Assembly: GCA_016790965.1 (NCBI GenBank)
Contig: JAEUNZ010000049.1
Location: forward strand, 1-64,000
Origin: SSSZ01 sp016790965
GTDB taxonomy: Bacteria > Pseudomonadota > Gammaproteobacteria > Burkholderiales > Rhodocyclaceae
Length of the DNA: 64,000 nt
Reading direction: 5' to 3'
The position numbers and the translations under genes are program-made. Shown one piece after another: positions 1-9,351 of the stretch. Every line of letters starts with the position of its first letter. Within the stretch, counting starts at the first letter, position 1. The notes beneath the pieces are model-generated. The model saw nothing but the letters and a program-made list of their open reading frames with translations, made no database searches and was not told the origin of the DNA.

Positions 1-537
1 CACCGAGAAATAGATGATGGGCACGTTCACCACGCCGACCAGGGAGATGATGGCCCCGGCCTTGTCGGCCCGGCGCGGGTCGTCGATGGCGGCGGTGAGG
101 GCGATGTAGCCGATGTAAAGGAAGAACAGGATCAGCTCGGAGGTGAGGCGTGCATCCCACACCCACCAGGCGCCCCACATGGGTTTGCCCCACAGGGCAC
201 CGGTCCACAGGGACAGGAAGGCGAAGAGGGCGCCGGTGGGCGCCAGGGCCGAGCTCATCATGCCCGACAGGCGGGTGTTGAAGGTGATGCCAATGGCCGC
301 CCAGAAGGCCATGACGCAATAGATGAACATGGACATCCATGAGGCCGGCACGTGGATGAAGATGATCCGGTAGCCCTCGCCCTGCTGGAAGTCTGTGGGG
401 GCTACCAGCATGCCCAGCCACAGGCCGGCCAGGCCGAAGACCAACGAAACGGCGGCGAAATAGGGCACCAGAGCCCCGGCCAGGGGATAGAAGGCGGACG
501 GTGCAGCGAAGCGGTAGAGCTTGAAGGCGTCTTTCAT
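1..537 (-). CDS. ccmC: CcmC heme handling protein, partial (3' end outside window)
   Basis: Inner-membrane component of System I cytochrome c maturation. With CcmAB it passes periplasmic heme to the chaperone CcmE. The 179 visible residues begin MKDAFKLYRF and show several hydrophobic helices. The tryptophan-rich WWD heme-binding motif (WGAWWVWDARLTS, residues 121-133) is intact, and the periplasmic His of HVPASWM lies at residue 62. The start codon overlaps the ccmB stop by four bases (ATGA), as expected for a translationally coupled ccmABC operon. The C-terminus lies beyond the left edge. Identity is secure. Confidence 0.95.
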   Translation of the reverse strand, partial: MKDAFKLYRFAAPSAFYPLAGALVPYFAAVSLVFGLAGLWLGMLVAPTDFQQGEGYRIIFIHVPASWMSMFIYCVMAFWAAIGITFNTRLSGMMSSALAPTGALFAFLSLWTGALWGKPMWGAWWVWDARLTSELILFFLYIGYIALTAAIDDPRRADKAGAIISLVGVVNVPIIYFSV

Positions 538-1202
538 TCGAGGGCGATCTTCAGGGCGGCGGCGGCAGCCCAGGGGGCGAAGCCGAGGGCGGCGCAGGTC
601 AGGGCGGCCAACAGGGACAGGTGGGCCTGGCCACCGAGACCGGATACGGCGGCATCCACCGCACCGGCGCCAAAAATCAAAACCGGAATATACAGGGGCA
701 ACACGAGGAGCGACAGCAGCACGCCGCCGCCCCGCAGTCCCAGGGTTAACGCGGCGCCGATGCCGCCTATTCCCGAAAGGGCGGGGGTACCGAGCAATAT
801 CGAGCCCGTGAGCACCAGGAGCCCGTCGGCGGAGAGGTCGAATTGCAGGCCCAGGATGGGGGCGAGCATGGCCAGGGGCAGGCCCGAGACCAGCCAGTGA
901 GCGATCACTTTCCCGAGAACCACGAGCCCCAAGGGGTGGGGCGCCAGGGCCAGTTGCTCCAGGGTGCCATCCCTATGGTCGTCGGCGAAGAGCCTGGGGA
1001 GCGAGAGCATGGTGGCCAGCAAGGCGGCGACCCACAACACCCCGGGGGCGAGCTTGCGCAGCAGATCGGGTTCGGGGCCGACGCCCAGGGGGAAAAGGCT
1101 GACCACGATGATGAAGAAGAACAGGGCAGAGACGATATCCGCCTGCCGGCGCAGGGCGAGTCGCAGGTCGCGGCCGATGACAGCGGTGACGATGGAGAGC
1201 AT
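534..1202 (-). CDS. ccmB: CcmB, heme exporter permease subunit
   Basis: Membrane subunit of the CcmABCD complex, which releases holo-CcmE after heme loading. The 222-residue protein (usual size about 220) begins MLSIVTAVIGRDLRLALRR and has about six hydrophobic segments. It carries the family-typical stretch LPRLFADDHRDGTLEQLALAP. A longer in-frame reading exists upstream. This start was chosen because its ATG shares one base with the ccmA stop and it gives the normal family length. The gene lies between ccmA and ccmC in the usual order. Confidence 0.93.
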   Translation of the reverse strand: MLSIVTAVIGRDLRLALRRQADIVSALFFFIIVVSLFPLGVGPEPDLLRKLAPGVLWVAALLATMLSLPRLFADDHRDGTLEQLALAPHPLGLVVLGKVIAHWLVSGLPLAMLAPILGLQFDLSADGLLVLTGSILLGTPALSGIGGIGAALTLGLRGGGVLLSLLVLPLYIPVLIFGAGAVDAAVSGLGGQAHLSLLAALTCAALGFAPWAAAAALKIALE

Positions 1203-1816
1203 CAAGAAAGCCGTAATTCCTTGACCGCCCCGGCGGGGATGTCGACGGCCTGGTGGGTGGTCATCACGGCGACCCCGCCCCGTTGTAGGTGGGCGCCGAT
1301 AAGTCCGGCCAGCCACGCGACGGCACCGACGTCCAGGGCCACAAACGGTTCGTCCAGAACCCACAGGGGGCGCTTTTCCTTGACCAGCCGAGCCAGGGCG
1401 ACGCGGCGCTTCTGGCCCTGGGAAAGATACTTGCAGGCCAGGTCTTCTCGGCCGGCGAGGCCCACCTGCTCCAGAGCGTTGAGGGCGTCATCCTCGGACA
1501 GGTCTTCCTCGGCCAGCCGGGCGGCGGCCAAGAGGTTTTCCAGGGCGGTCAATTCTTCCTTGATGGCGTTCTGGTGACCTAGATAGCAGAGATCCGCACG
1601 GAAATCGTCGCCCAGAACTTTGATCGGCTCACCCCTCCAGCGGATGGTGCCCGCTTCAGGCGGCAGTAGGCCGATAAGCATGCGCAGCAGGCTGGTCTTG
1701 CCGGCGCCGTTTTTCCCTTGCAGGTAAAGCAATTCACCCGCGGCGACGCGAAAGCCCACGCCGGCGAAAAGGCGGCGGTCGCCGCGCACGCATTCCAGAT
1801 TGTCTGCTTCCAGCAT
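1202..1816 (-). CDS. ccmA: CcmA, heme exporter ATP-binding subunit
   Basis: Cytoplasmic ABC ATPase that drives release of holo-CcmE during cytochrome c assembly. From the start MLEADNLECV the protein has 204 residues (family about 205). Walker A GKNGAGKT is at 34-41, the signature LSQGQKRR at 131-138 and Walker B LWVLDEP at 151-157, with the switch His in TTHQ near 188. An in-frame extension of 23 codons upstream was rejected because it lacks homology and exceeds family length. First gene of the ccmABC run. Confidence 0.95.
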   Translation of the reverse strand: MLEADNLECVRGDRRLFAGVGFRVAAGELLYLQGKNGAGKTSLLRMLIGLLPPEAGTIRWRGEPIKVLGDDFRADLCYLGHQNAIKEELTALENLLAAARLAEEDLSEDDALNALEQVGLAGREDLACKYLSQGQKRRVALARLVKEKRPLWVLDEPFVALDVGAVAWLAGLIGAHLQRGGVAVMTTHQAVDIPAGAVKELRLS

Positions 1817-1891
1817 GAAAAAACCGCGAAAAATCAGGGCCGAATTATGAGGGCGCCAGTGTACCGGCAGAATGACCGGAATCAAAAGCTC

Positions 1892-4033
1892 TCAGTGAGT
1901 CGCGGCGGGCAGGGTCGCGGAGTGCAGCAGGGCGGCCAAGTCCGCCGCGGGCATCGGCTTGGCGAAGTGGTAGCCCTGGGCGTGACGGCACCCGAGTTCC
2001 AGCAGTTTCTCCGCCTGGCCTTCGGTTTCGACACCCTCGGCCACGACCTGCAAGCCGAAACGCTGGGCCAGGGAGACGATGGCGCCCACGATGGCTTCGT
2101 CCTGGGGGTCGGTGGTGAGATCGCGGACGAAACTGCGGTCGACCTTGAGTTGGTCGACTGGAAAGCGTTTCAGGTAGCCGAGAGAAGAGTATCCGGTGCC
2201 GAAATCGTCCAGGGCAATTGGGAATCCTGCGTTCCGCAGCGCGGCGAGTTTGGGGACCGCGGCTTCGGCATGGGGCATGAGCGAGGTCTCGGTCAATTCG
2301 AGGGTGAGGCATTCGGCGGGAATGCCGCGCAGCCGAATGGTGCTCAGTAATCGAGCCAGCAGGTCGCCCTCATCGAAATCCAGCGCCGAGAGGTTGATGG
2401 CGATGGACCACTGGGGCTCCAGGAGACCGCGGGAGCGCCAGTCGGCGATCTGATCGCACGCGAGTTCGAGGACGCAGTGACTGATGGCGCGGATCAAACC
2501 GCTTTCTTCGGCCAGGGGGATGAAGTCCGCCGGGTAGAGCAGGCCGCGCTCGGGGTGTTGCCAACGAATCAGGGCTTCCGCCCCGACCATCCGGCCACAG
2601 GCGAGATCGACGCGGGGCTGGTAGTGCAGGAGGAATTCCCCCTGCGATATCGCGCGGCGGAGGTCGGCTTCCTGCTGCAGGCGAGCGCTGGCCGCCTGAC
2701 CGGCGTGATTGCTGTAGAAAACGAAGCTGTCGCGGCCCAGCTTCTGGGCTGCGTGGCAGGCTTGCTCGGCGTGCTCCAGAAGGGTGGCCACATCCCCGCC
2801 GTCTTCGGGATAGAGGGCAAGGCCCACGGAGGCGGTGATGATCGATTCCTCGTTGCCGAGCTGAACGGGCTGACGAATCGTGGCCAGAATGCGTTCGGCC
2901 AGCCCTGAGGCATCGGCTTCGCGACGCAATTGAGAGAGCAGGACCAGAAACTGATCGCCGCCTGCTCTCGCCGCGACTTCGATACCCTCCGGGGTATGGA
3001 CCATTCCCTTGCGGTTCGCCTCGCGCACGGTCGAGATGATGCGGAAGGCCATGGCCTTCAGCATGGCGTCGCCCGCGTCGTTGCCCAGGCCGATGTTGAT
3101 TTCCTTGAAGTGGTCGAGGTCAATGAACAGCAGGGCGCATTGCCCGGATCCATTGCGCGCCTGCTCCAGGGTATGCGCCGCAACTTCCAGGAAGAACTGG
3201 CGCGAGGGCAAGCCAGTGGTCACATCATGATACGACAGGAAGCGCATGCGCTCTTCGTAGGCGACGGTTTCGCTGATGTCTTGCAGGATGGCTTCGACCC
3301 TGTGCGATTGCCCACCGTTTTCGGCCAAGCTGCGACCCGACTCCAGAAAGTCGAGGGTGCCCGACACCGGGTGGGCGTAACGGTAGCGCACCTGATAGTT
3401 GCGCCTCTGGGTGAGGGCGCAGCACCGGGCAGCCTCCAGGGCCTCGCGATCCGCGGGCAGGACGCGATCGAGCAGTTCTTCAGGGCCTCCCCGTTGCAGG
3501 GCATCCGCACTCAGGCCCGCCAGGGCGGGGAGTTGCCTGGAAAAGGTGAATAGGCCTGCATCGGGCGACCACTCCCAACTCCCCATGCGCGCGAGACGCT
3601 GTGCATTGTCGAGGCGACTGCGGCTCGCGGCCAGTTCAGAGCGGACCTTCGCCGCCCTCAGGTTGAAGCGTACCCGATGGATCAGCAGGCTCCAGTGGAT
3701 GGGTTTGGTGATGAAGTCGTCCGCGCCGCTGCGGTAGGCGCGCTCGACAGAATCAGTATCGTCCAGGCCGGTGAGCATCATGATCGCCAGATCGGGGCCC
3801 CCGGGGAGCGACCGTAGCCGCCGGCAGGCTTCGAAGCCGTCAATGCCGGGCATGAGGATATCCAGCAACACCAGGTCGGGTTGCGCCTCGCGGCTCAGTC
3901 GGAGCCCCTCTTCGCCGTTCGCGGCTTCGGTTACGGTGAAGCCTGCCTGCACCAATGTTTGCGCGGCCATGGTGCGCAGAACCAGGTCATCATCGACGAG
4001 CAGGATGCGGAAGTTTTCCAGGGGCGCGTTCAT
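1892..4033 (-). CDS. Response regulator with PAS-like, degenerate GGDEF and intact EAL domains; probable c-di-GMP phosphodiesterase
   Basis: The 713-residue protein has a receiver domain (about 8-125; phospho-acceptor Asp in LVLLDILMPG), a PAS-like segment (about 155-260), a GGDEF domain and a C-terminal EAL domain. The cyclase signature reads RAGGDQF, so the catalytic Glu is replaced by Gln and synthase activity is doubtful. The EAL half keeps its key motifs: EALIRW, the Asn of INLSALDF, ELTET, DDFGTGYSSLG, KVDRSF and AEGVET. It therefore most likely degrades c-di-GMP, perhaps with the GGDEF domain as a GTP-binding regulator. Its ATG overlaps the stop of the hybrid kinase by four bases, so that kinase is the obvious phosphodonor. 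Confidence 0.9.
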   Translation of the reverse strand: MNAPLENFRILLVDDDLVLRTMAAQTLVQAGFTVTEAANGEEGLRLSREAQPDLVLLDILMPGIDGFEACRRLRSLPGGPDLAIMMLTGLDDTDSVERAYRSGADDFITKPIHWSLLIHRVRFNLRAAKVRSELAASRSRLDNAQRLARMGSWEWSPDAGLFTFSRQLPALAGLSADALQRGGPEELLDRVLPADREALEAARCCALTQRRNYQVRYRYAHPVSGTLDFLESGRSLAENGGQSHRVEAILQDISETVAYEERMRFLSYHDVTTGLPSRQFFLEVAAHTLEQARNGSGQCALLFIDLDHFKEINIGLGNDAGDAMLKAMAFRIISTVREANRKGMVHTPEGIEVAARAGGDQFLVLLSQLRREADASGLAERILATIRQPVQLGNEESIITASVGLALYPEDGGDVATLLEHAEQACHAAQKLGRDSFVFYSNHAGQAASARLQQEADLRRAISQGEFLLHYQPRVDLACGRMVGAEALIRWQHPERGLLYPADFIPLAEESGLIRAISHCVLELACDQIADWRSRGLLEPQWSIAINLSALDFDEGDLLARLLSTIRLRGIPAECLTLELTETSLMPHAEAAVPKLAALRNAGFPIALDDFGTGYSSLGYLKRFPVDQLKVDRSFVRDLTTDPQDEAIVGAIVSLAQRFGLQVVAEGVETEGQAEKLLELGCRHAQGYHFAKPMPAADLAALLHSATLPAATH

Positions 4034-6756
4034 GGTGAACATTGTTCCGGGGAAAACCACTGGGGTGCAAGGCCCGTGGCGGCCCGCCTGGCCTGATCGA
4101 GGCCTTGGAGCAACCGACCGGATTGGGGTGGGACGCTTGCGCCGTCGCCGGAGTTCAGGAGCGCTTCCGCGTCCCGGGCCATGCCGGCGAGGGACCGGGC
4201 GCCGACGGCGCCCGCCGAGGACTTGAGGGTGTGGGCGAGACGCCGGCAAAGCCCAAGGTCGCCAACCCTTTCGGCGGCTTCCATCTCGGTGAGCATACGG
4301 GTGGCTTCCGCAAAGAACATGCCCAGGAGGCGTGCGGCGAGGGGGTTGCCGCTCTGGGCTGCAAATCCTCCGAGCACAGTCGGATCGAATGCCTCGCTCG
4401 CCTCGGGGGGGCTTGCTTCGGTTGTGACGACCTTCTCTGGGGGGCTGCACTGGCCGGTGTGGCGACTCAGCATCGCTTCGATCTGCGGCCGGGTGAAGGG
4501 CTTGGCAAGGTGATCGTTCATGCCTGCTGCGAGGCAGCGCTCCCGATCACCCGGCATGGCGTTGGCGGTCAAAGCGACGATGGGGAGGGGCTTGCGCTCC
4601 GCCTGGGCGGCCTCCCAGTCTCGGATGGCGCGTGTTGCGGTATAGCCGTCCATGACTGGCATTTGGCAGTCCATGAACACGAGGTCGAAGGGGGCGCCGC
4701 TCTGGACGGCGGCAAGGGCCTCTTCTCCATTTTCGGCCGAGGCGACGGTACAGCCGAGTTGCTGGAGCAGGGTGACCGCGAGCAGGGTATTGACCGGATT
4801 GTCCTCGACGACCAGGATTTCGAGGCCGCGATAGGGCGCCGTGACCGCGCTCGCAATCGTGCCAGTTTCAATGGGGCGATCGGCAGTGAGGACGCGCCGC
4901 AGGTCTTCAAGAACGACAGGTTTGCGTAAAAGCGCCGCGCCTTCCATACCGGCCCGACCGATGGCGTTTCCTTTGAGCGGAACCATGACGATGATCCGCT
5001 GCTCCGGGCGCCCTGGTCCGATGTGGCTGGCGAGGGCATCGTCCACGACGATCAGGTCGAATTCAGCGCAGTTGTCGGGAACCGTCGCGGCTCCCTCGGC
5101 GCGGGCGCCCAGAACGGAAAGACAGGCGGCCAGGTGGCGCCTCGCGGTATCTCCCGGGTGGATGATCAGCGCCCGTTGCCCCGCGATGGGCGGGGAGACA
5201 CTCCCTGGCTCCGGGTGGGGCAGCGGCCCAGGTCGTGCCGGGAGGATGATCCAGAAAGCGGAGCCCCGTTCCGGTGTGCTGTGGAATCCGACCTGCCCGT
5301 GCATCAGTTCAACCAATTGGCGCACGATGGCCAGCCCCAGGCCGGTGCCCCCGAACTGTCGGGTGGTGGAGGTATCCGCCTGGGAAAAAGCAGAGAAGAT
5401 CGAGGTCGCGGCCTCCGCAGGCACCCCGGTGCCGGTATCCCGCACCACGACGGCGAACTCGCCCGGGCCAAGAGCGCTTCCGGGCGGCAGGTCTTCGGGT
5501 CGATCGGTGACCAGGATGTCGATTTGCCCGGTGGTGGTGAATTTCACCGCGTTGCTGACCAGGTTGCCGATCATCTGCTTCAGACGGTAGGGGTCGCCGG
5601 TCAGCGATGGCGGGACTCCCGGCGCTACGGCGCAGGCGATTTCGAGTCCCTTGTCCTGGGCGGGGCCCGCGTGGGCCACGACGACCTCTTCGACCAGGGG
5701 GCGGATCGCGAAGGGAGCATCTTCGAGCTCCAATTTGCCCGCTTCGATTTTGGAAAAATCCAGAATATCGTTGATGAGGCGCAGCAGGGTGTCGGCCGAG
5801 GTTCGCACCGTTTCGGTGAAACGTTTTTGGTCGGGAGAGAGGGGCGTTGCGAGGAGGATTTCGGTCATGCCGATGACGCCGTTCATCGGAGTCCGGATTT
5901 CATGGCTCATGTTGGCCAGGAACTGGGATTTCGCCAGGTTGGCCGATTCGGCCTGTTCCTTGGCCAGCCGCAATTCCGCCGTACGTTCCGCCACAAGCAG
6001 TTCCAGGTGCTCACGGTGGCGCTGCAGTTCGGAGTCCCGGATGACGACTTCGTCGAGCATGCGGTTGAAGCCTTCGATCAGGGTGTCGAGTTCGCTGATC
6101 CCCCTTCCTCCCGGGACGCGCAGGTCATAGCGCTTTTCCTCACCGATGCGGCGCGCGGTGAGCGCCATGTCGACCAGGGGCTGGCTGATTCGCCGCTGCA
6201 GATGCGTCGCCAAACCGAGGGCGACGGCGAAGACCGCGACCGTCACGGCGAAGCCGAAAAGCAGGCTTTGGTAGGCGTGGGCCCACATGGCGGAAAGGTC
6301 GACGGCCAGGATCAAGGTTCCCAGCGCCTCCCCCCGGTCCTCGATCGGCTGCCTGAGTCTCAAGGTGTGGGCGAGGGTGAAGGGCTGCGGCAAATTGGCA
6401 TCCAGAACGGGCGTGTCTGTCCAGCTAGACGGATCAGAGCTGGGGGGGAAACGGGCCAGCAGGCTGCCATTCGGTCTGAGAATCCAGGCGCCTTCGACCC
6501 CTTCGCGCCGGTCGAGGGACTGGAGCAGGGCCTGGGCAGCGTCAGGATCGTCGAAGCGCAAGGCGGCTTCGCTATTGCGGGCGATGACTTCGGCGAGTGC
6601 AGACAACTGCCCGATCCGCGCCGACTGTTCCCGCACCAGGCCGCTGAGGGAGAAATACGCCAGGAGCAAAACCAGGCCGAAGCCCATGGCGAGGGCGACG
6701 ATCCACTGGAGCTGAGCGCCCAGGGGACGTTCCGAGCGTATGGCCTTGGCGTTCAT
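4030..6756 (-). CDS. Hybrid sensor histidine kinase (CHASE8-like sensor, HAMP, HisKA, HATPase, two REC, Hpt)
   Basis: The 908-residue membrane kinase has helices at about 17-38 and 165-183 enclosing a periplasmic sensor. The sensor stretch IARNSEAALRFDDPDAAQAL looks like the CHASE8 domain of YfiN-type proteins. A HAMP domain follows, then a coiled coil and the H-box SHEIRTPMNG (His285). The ATPase has GTGLGLAIV. Next come a weak receiver-like region, a full receiver (FMDCQMPVMDG) and a C-terminal Hpt domain with LAHTLKSSAG. The 5' end overlaps the YfiR-like gene by four bases. YfiR-type proteins are known to repress CHASE8 proteins in the periplasm, so the pair probably works together (inference). 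Confidence 0.92.
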   Translation of the reverse strand: MNAKAIRSERPLGAQLQWIVALAMGFGLVLLLAYFSLSGLVREQSARIGQLSALAEVIARNSEAALRFDDPDAAQALLQSLDRREGVEGAWILRPNGSLLARFPPSSDPSSWTDTPVLDANLPQPFTLAHTLRLRQPIEDRGEALGTLILAVDLSAMWAHAYQSLLFGFAVTVAVFAVALGLATHLQRRISQPLVDMALTARRIGEEKRYDLRVPGGRGISELDTLIEGFNRMLDEVVIRDSELQRHREHLELLVAERTAELRLAKEQAESANLAKSQFLANMSHEIRTPMNGVIGMTEILLATPLSPDQKRFTETVRTSADTLLRLINDILDFSKIEAGKLELEDAPFAIRPLVEEVVVAHAGPAQDKGLEIACAVAPGVPPSLTGDPYRLKQMIGNLVSNAVKFTTTGQIDILVTDRPEDLPPGSALGPGEFAVVVRDTGTGVPAEAATSIFSAFSQADTSTTRQFGGTGLGLAIVRQLVELMHGQVGFHSTPERGSAFWIILPARPGPLPHPEPGSVSPPIAGQRALIIHPGDTARRHLAACLSVLGARAEGAATVPDNCAEFDLIVVDDALASHIGPGRPEQRIIVMVPLKGNAIGRAGMEGAALLRKPVVLEDLRRVLTADRPIETGTIASAVTAPYRGLEILVVEDNPVNTLLAVTLLQQLGCTVASAENGEEALAAVQSGAPFDLVFMDCQMPVMDGYTATRAIRDWEAAQAERKPLPIVALTANAMPGDRERCLAAGMNDHLAKPFTRPQIEAMLSRHTGQCSPPEKVVTTEASPPEASEAFDPTVLGGFAAQSGNPLAARLLGMFFAEATRMLTEMEAAERVGDLGLCRRLAHTLKSSAGAVGARSLAGMARDAEALLNSGDGASVPPQSGRLLQGLDQARRAATGLAPQWFSPEQCSP

Positions 6757-7313
6757 CGCGCTCTTCCGTCCACGACACTGCGCGCCAGCCGCAGGAGCTG
6801 GGAACTGGCCTTCAACTGCGCCTGGGAGAGCACGGCGAGGTTGATTTCGAACTGCAGGCGATTGTCGGCACGGACCAGCCCGATCATGCCCCCCACTTCG
6901 ATGAAGCCCTCGGCGTCGCTGATGGTCAGCACCGGGCTGGAGTGCAGGGCGCGCAACACGCTGACGAAACGCCGGCTGTCCTGATCGGGGACGTAGAGCG
7001 CGTGGCAGCCACGGGCGTCTTCGGCACCGAGTGCCGGGCGGACCGAGACGGGATGCCCCTTGACGAATTTTCCCGAAATTCCGGTGAAGGCGCTTGCCGC
7101 ATCACTCCCCAGGATGCCGAGGACTAGAGGCGAGTCCGCAGTGGGCAGCAGGCGTTCGGGCCAATCGACATAGCGCAGGAAGTTGAGCAGATAGGCCCCC
7201 AGCAACTGCTGGTCGCTCAAGACCTGCTGCTACGCGAAACCTGCCGGGCTTGGGCACAAAGGGGCAAGCCCGGCCGCGAGAATCCGGCGGAACAGCCGGC
7301 GGCGTTCGCTCAT
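6753..7313 (-). pseudogene. YfiR/DUF4154-family periplasmic protein, interrupted by an in-frame amber codon
   Basis: One reading frame holds a start MSERRRLFRR, a signal-peptide-like stretch ending PSPAGFA, a TAG codon at 7230-7232, then the whole mature YfiR-like domain (QLLGAYLLNFLRYVDWPE and onward). The TAG is followed by CAG CAG, so a single C-to-T change in a CAG codon would explain it. The domain could still start at a TTG at 7220, but that product would lack a signal peptide. YfiR proteins are periplasmic regulators of CHASE8 signalling proteins, which fits the kinase downstream. It lies 7 bp after the receptor gene. Either a recent pseudogene or a sequence error. Confidence 0.8.
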
Positions 7314-7320
7314 GGCGGGC

Positions 7321-9351
7321 TCAGAAACGATGTTCCAGGCGGATGTAGGCACCGCGCCCGATTTCGATCGGAGCCGAGGGCAGCGTGTCGGAGAGATACT
7401 CCAAGGTGCGGTGGTGGAGCATGTTCTGACCGACGACGGACAGATCGGTGCAGCGATCGATCGCCCAGGCGTAGCGGACATCCAGGTTGGCCCGGTCGGG
7501 AATGCCGAAGGCCTCGATGCGGCTCTTGTACTTGATCCAGAAGTCCAGTTGGTGGGCCTTGGCGAGGTTGTGCTGGGAGCGCAGGGAGAGCAGGTGGCGG
7601 GGAATCTTGCCCTCGTCACGCGAAGCGAGGTCTATCGAGGCCGGATTGCGACTCCCCCGAATGCTGGCGCGTTGCCAGGTGTAGCTGGGTTGGAGGCGCC
7701 ACGAGGGCATGATCTGGGCAAAAGCGGCGACCTCGAGTCCATAGACATGGCCGCGCTCGTCGTTGGTGGAAACGAGGGGAAGCTGGGCGTAGCCCAGGCC
7801 CAGGGTGCTCAGGTCTACGCTACCCGAAGACAGGGAAACCACGTCGCGGTAGCGGTGGATGAAGGCGGAGGTGTCGAGCGACAATCTCGGGCCAAATCGC
7901 TGGCGGTAACCCAGCTCTGCCGCATCCATGCGTTCGGATCGCAGTGATCTGCCGTTGTCGCCCAGGTAGGTGGCCAGCAGGGGGACCGGGAGGGAGACGC
8001 TAGGGGGAACGACCCTGGCAACGATGATGGTGTCCATGTCGGCGCGGGAGGGGGTTCTATTGGCCTTCGAAACGGCGCCCCACACCGTTTGGTCGGCGTT
8101 TGGAGTCCACAGGAAGCGCGCCGTGGGCTGGAAGGCCGCGCCCGAGAAATTGTTGTGCTCCAGTCGTGCGCCGAGGCTGATGCGCAGACGTTCCGGAATC
8201 AGCGTGATTTCATCCAGGGCGAAGACGCTCATTAAGGTGAATTCGCGATCGGTATCGCGAAAGCGCAGAAAATCCGACGCGGTGGAAATGGAATCTCGGG
8301 AACTCCTCGCATTTACGCCCACGATCAGGTCGTGGGTACCCAAGGGGGCGAAATGGTACTGGGCGTCGAGATCGACGGTGGTCCTGCGCTGAGTGCTGGT
8401 GTGTACCGAATCGAGGTAATCGTGGACGAGGTAAGCCTGGAGAGACCACTCGGAACCGTTGTCCTGCAGGGAGTCGAAGCGTGCCTGCAGATATTCGGAG
8501 TGCAGGTGCAGGGTCGAAGGCAGCGCGGTGATGTAGCTTGGAGGCTGGAGCGGGTCCGCAAAACGATAGATGTCGTCGCCGTGTTGTCGCGCGACTCCGC
8601 CGGTGAGCATCAGGCGGTTTCCTGGGGCCGTGACGAAATCCGCGCGGAATCCTGCCATGCCCAGGTCGCTTTCGTCATCGCCCCTGCCGCCCGACGGGGA
8701 AAATCCGGCCCGGCGCTGCACGGCCTTGCCAAATACGCGGATATGGCCGTTTTCGCCAAGAGGTGCACCATAGCGGGCGACGACATTGCCCCGATCCTCG
8801 CTCCCGGCAAGCATCGCTATCAGGCCGCCCTGGGTGTCTCGCGCCTTGCGGGTGATGATATTGATGGTTCCATTGACCGCGTTTGATCCCCAGCTTGCCG
8901 CGTTGGGCCCCCGGATGATCTCGATGCGCTCGATATCTTCGAGCACCATGTCCTCGACTTCCCAAAAGACGCCCGAAAAGAGCGGGGAATAGAGGCTGCG
9001 GCCATCCTTCAACACCTGGAGCTTGTTGGCGAAGCGTCCGTTGAAGCCTCGCGCCGAAACCGCCCAGCGGTCGTTGCCGATGCGCGCCACCTCGATACCG
9101 GGTGCCATGGCCAGAAGATCCGGCAGATTGCGCGCCCCTGAACGGGCGATATCTTCGCGGGTAATGACGAAAACGGCCGCCGCGACGCTCTGCTGGCTCT
9201 GGGCCTTGCGCGAGGCGCTGGTGACTTCCGTATTGAGCAGTTCCTCCAGGCTCATGTCCGGTACGGCCCCCCCGGACTCGGCCGTGGCACGCGCGCAACC
9301 CAGGGCTGCGCAAAGGATTGCGAAGATCCAGCGATTTCGATATGTGGGCAT
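7321..9351 (-). CDS. TonB-dependent outer-membrane receptor
   Basis: The 676-residue protein has a Sec signal peptide (about 1-24), then MSLEELLNTEVTSASR and a plug domain with the usual RNLPDLLAMAPGIEVARIG, QVLKDGRSLYSP and ERIEIIRGPNAASWGSNAVN. A 22-strand-type barrel follows and ends in a C-terminal Phe (LEHRF). The plug resembles receptors encoded beside YfiR-like genes in other Proteobacteria. The substrate is unknown. It is the first gene of the operon with yfiR, the hybrid kinase and the EAL regulator, suggesting that the ligand or receptor occupancy feeds into c-di-GMP signalling (inference). Confidence 0.92.
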   Translation of the reverse strand: MPTYRNRWIFAILCAALGCARATAESGGAVPDMSLEELLNTEVTSASRKAQSQQSVAAAVFVITREDIARSGARNLPDLLAMAPGIEVARIGNDRWAVSARGFNGRFANKLQVLKDGRSLYSPLFSGVFWEVEDMVLEDIERIEIIRGPNAASWGSNAVNGTINIITRKARDTQGGLIAMLAGSEDRGNVVARYGAPLGENGHIRVFGKAVQRRAGFSPSGGRGDDESDLGMAGFRADFVTAPGNRLMLTGGVARQHGDDIYRFADPLQPPSYITALPSTLHLHSEYLQARFDSLQDNGSEWSLQAYLVHDYLDSVHTSTQRRTTVDLDAQYHFAPLGTHDLIVGVNARSSRDSISTASDFLRFRDTDREFTLMSVFALDEITLIPERLRISLGARLEHNNFSGAAFQPTARFLWTPNADQTVWGAVSKANRTPSRADMDTIIVARVVPPSVSLPVPLLATYLGDNGRSLRSERMDAAELGYRQRFGPRLSLDTSAFIHRYRDVVSLSSGSVDLSTLGLGYAQLPLVSTNDERGHVYGLEVAAFAQIMPSWRLQPSYTWQRASIRGSRNPASIDLASRDEGKIPRHLLSLRSQHNLAKAHQLDFWIKYKSRIEAFGIPDRANLDVRYAWAIDRCTDLSVVGQNMLHHRTLEYLSDTLPSAPIEIGRGAYIRLEHRF

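Noticed and set aside
4030..6756. Hybrid kinase as the missing HoxJ partner of HoxA
   Set aside because: It has its own overlapping response regulator, a periplasmic CHASE8-like sensor, its own Hpt domain and an operon with YfiR and a receptor. HoxJ-type kinases are soluble.
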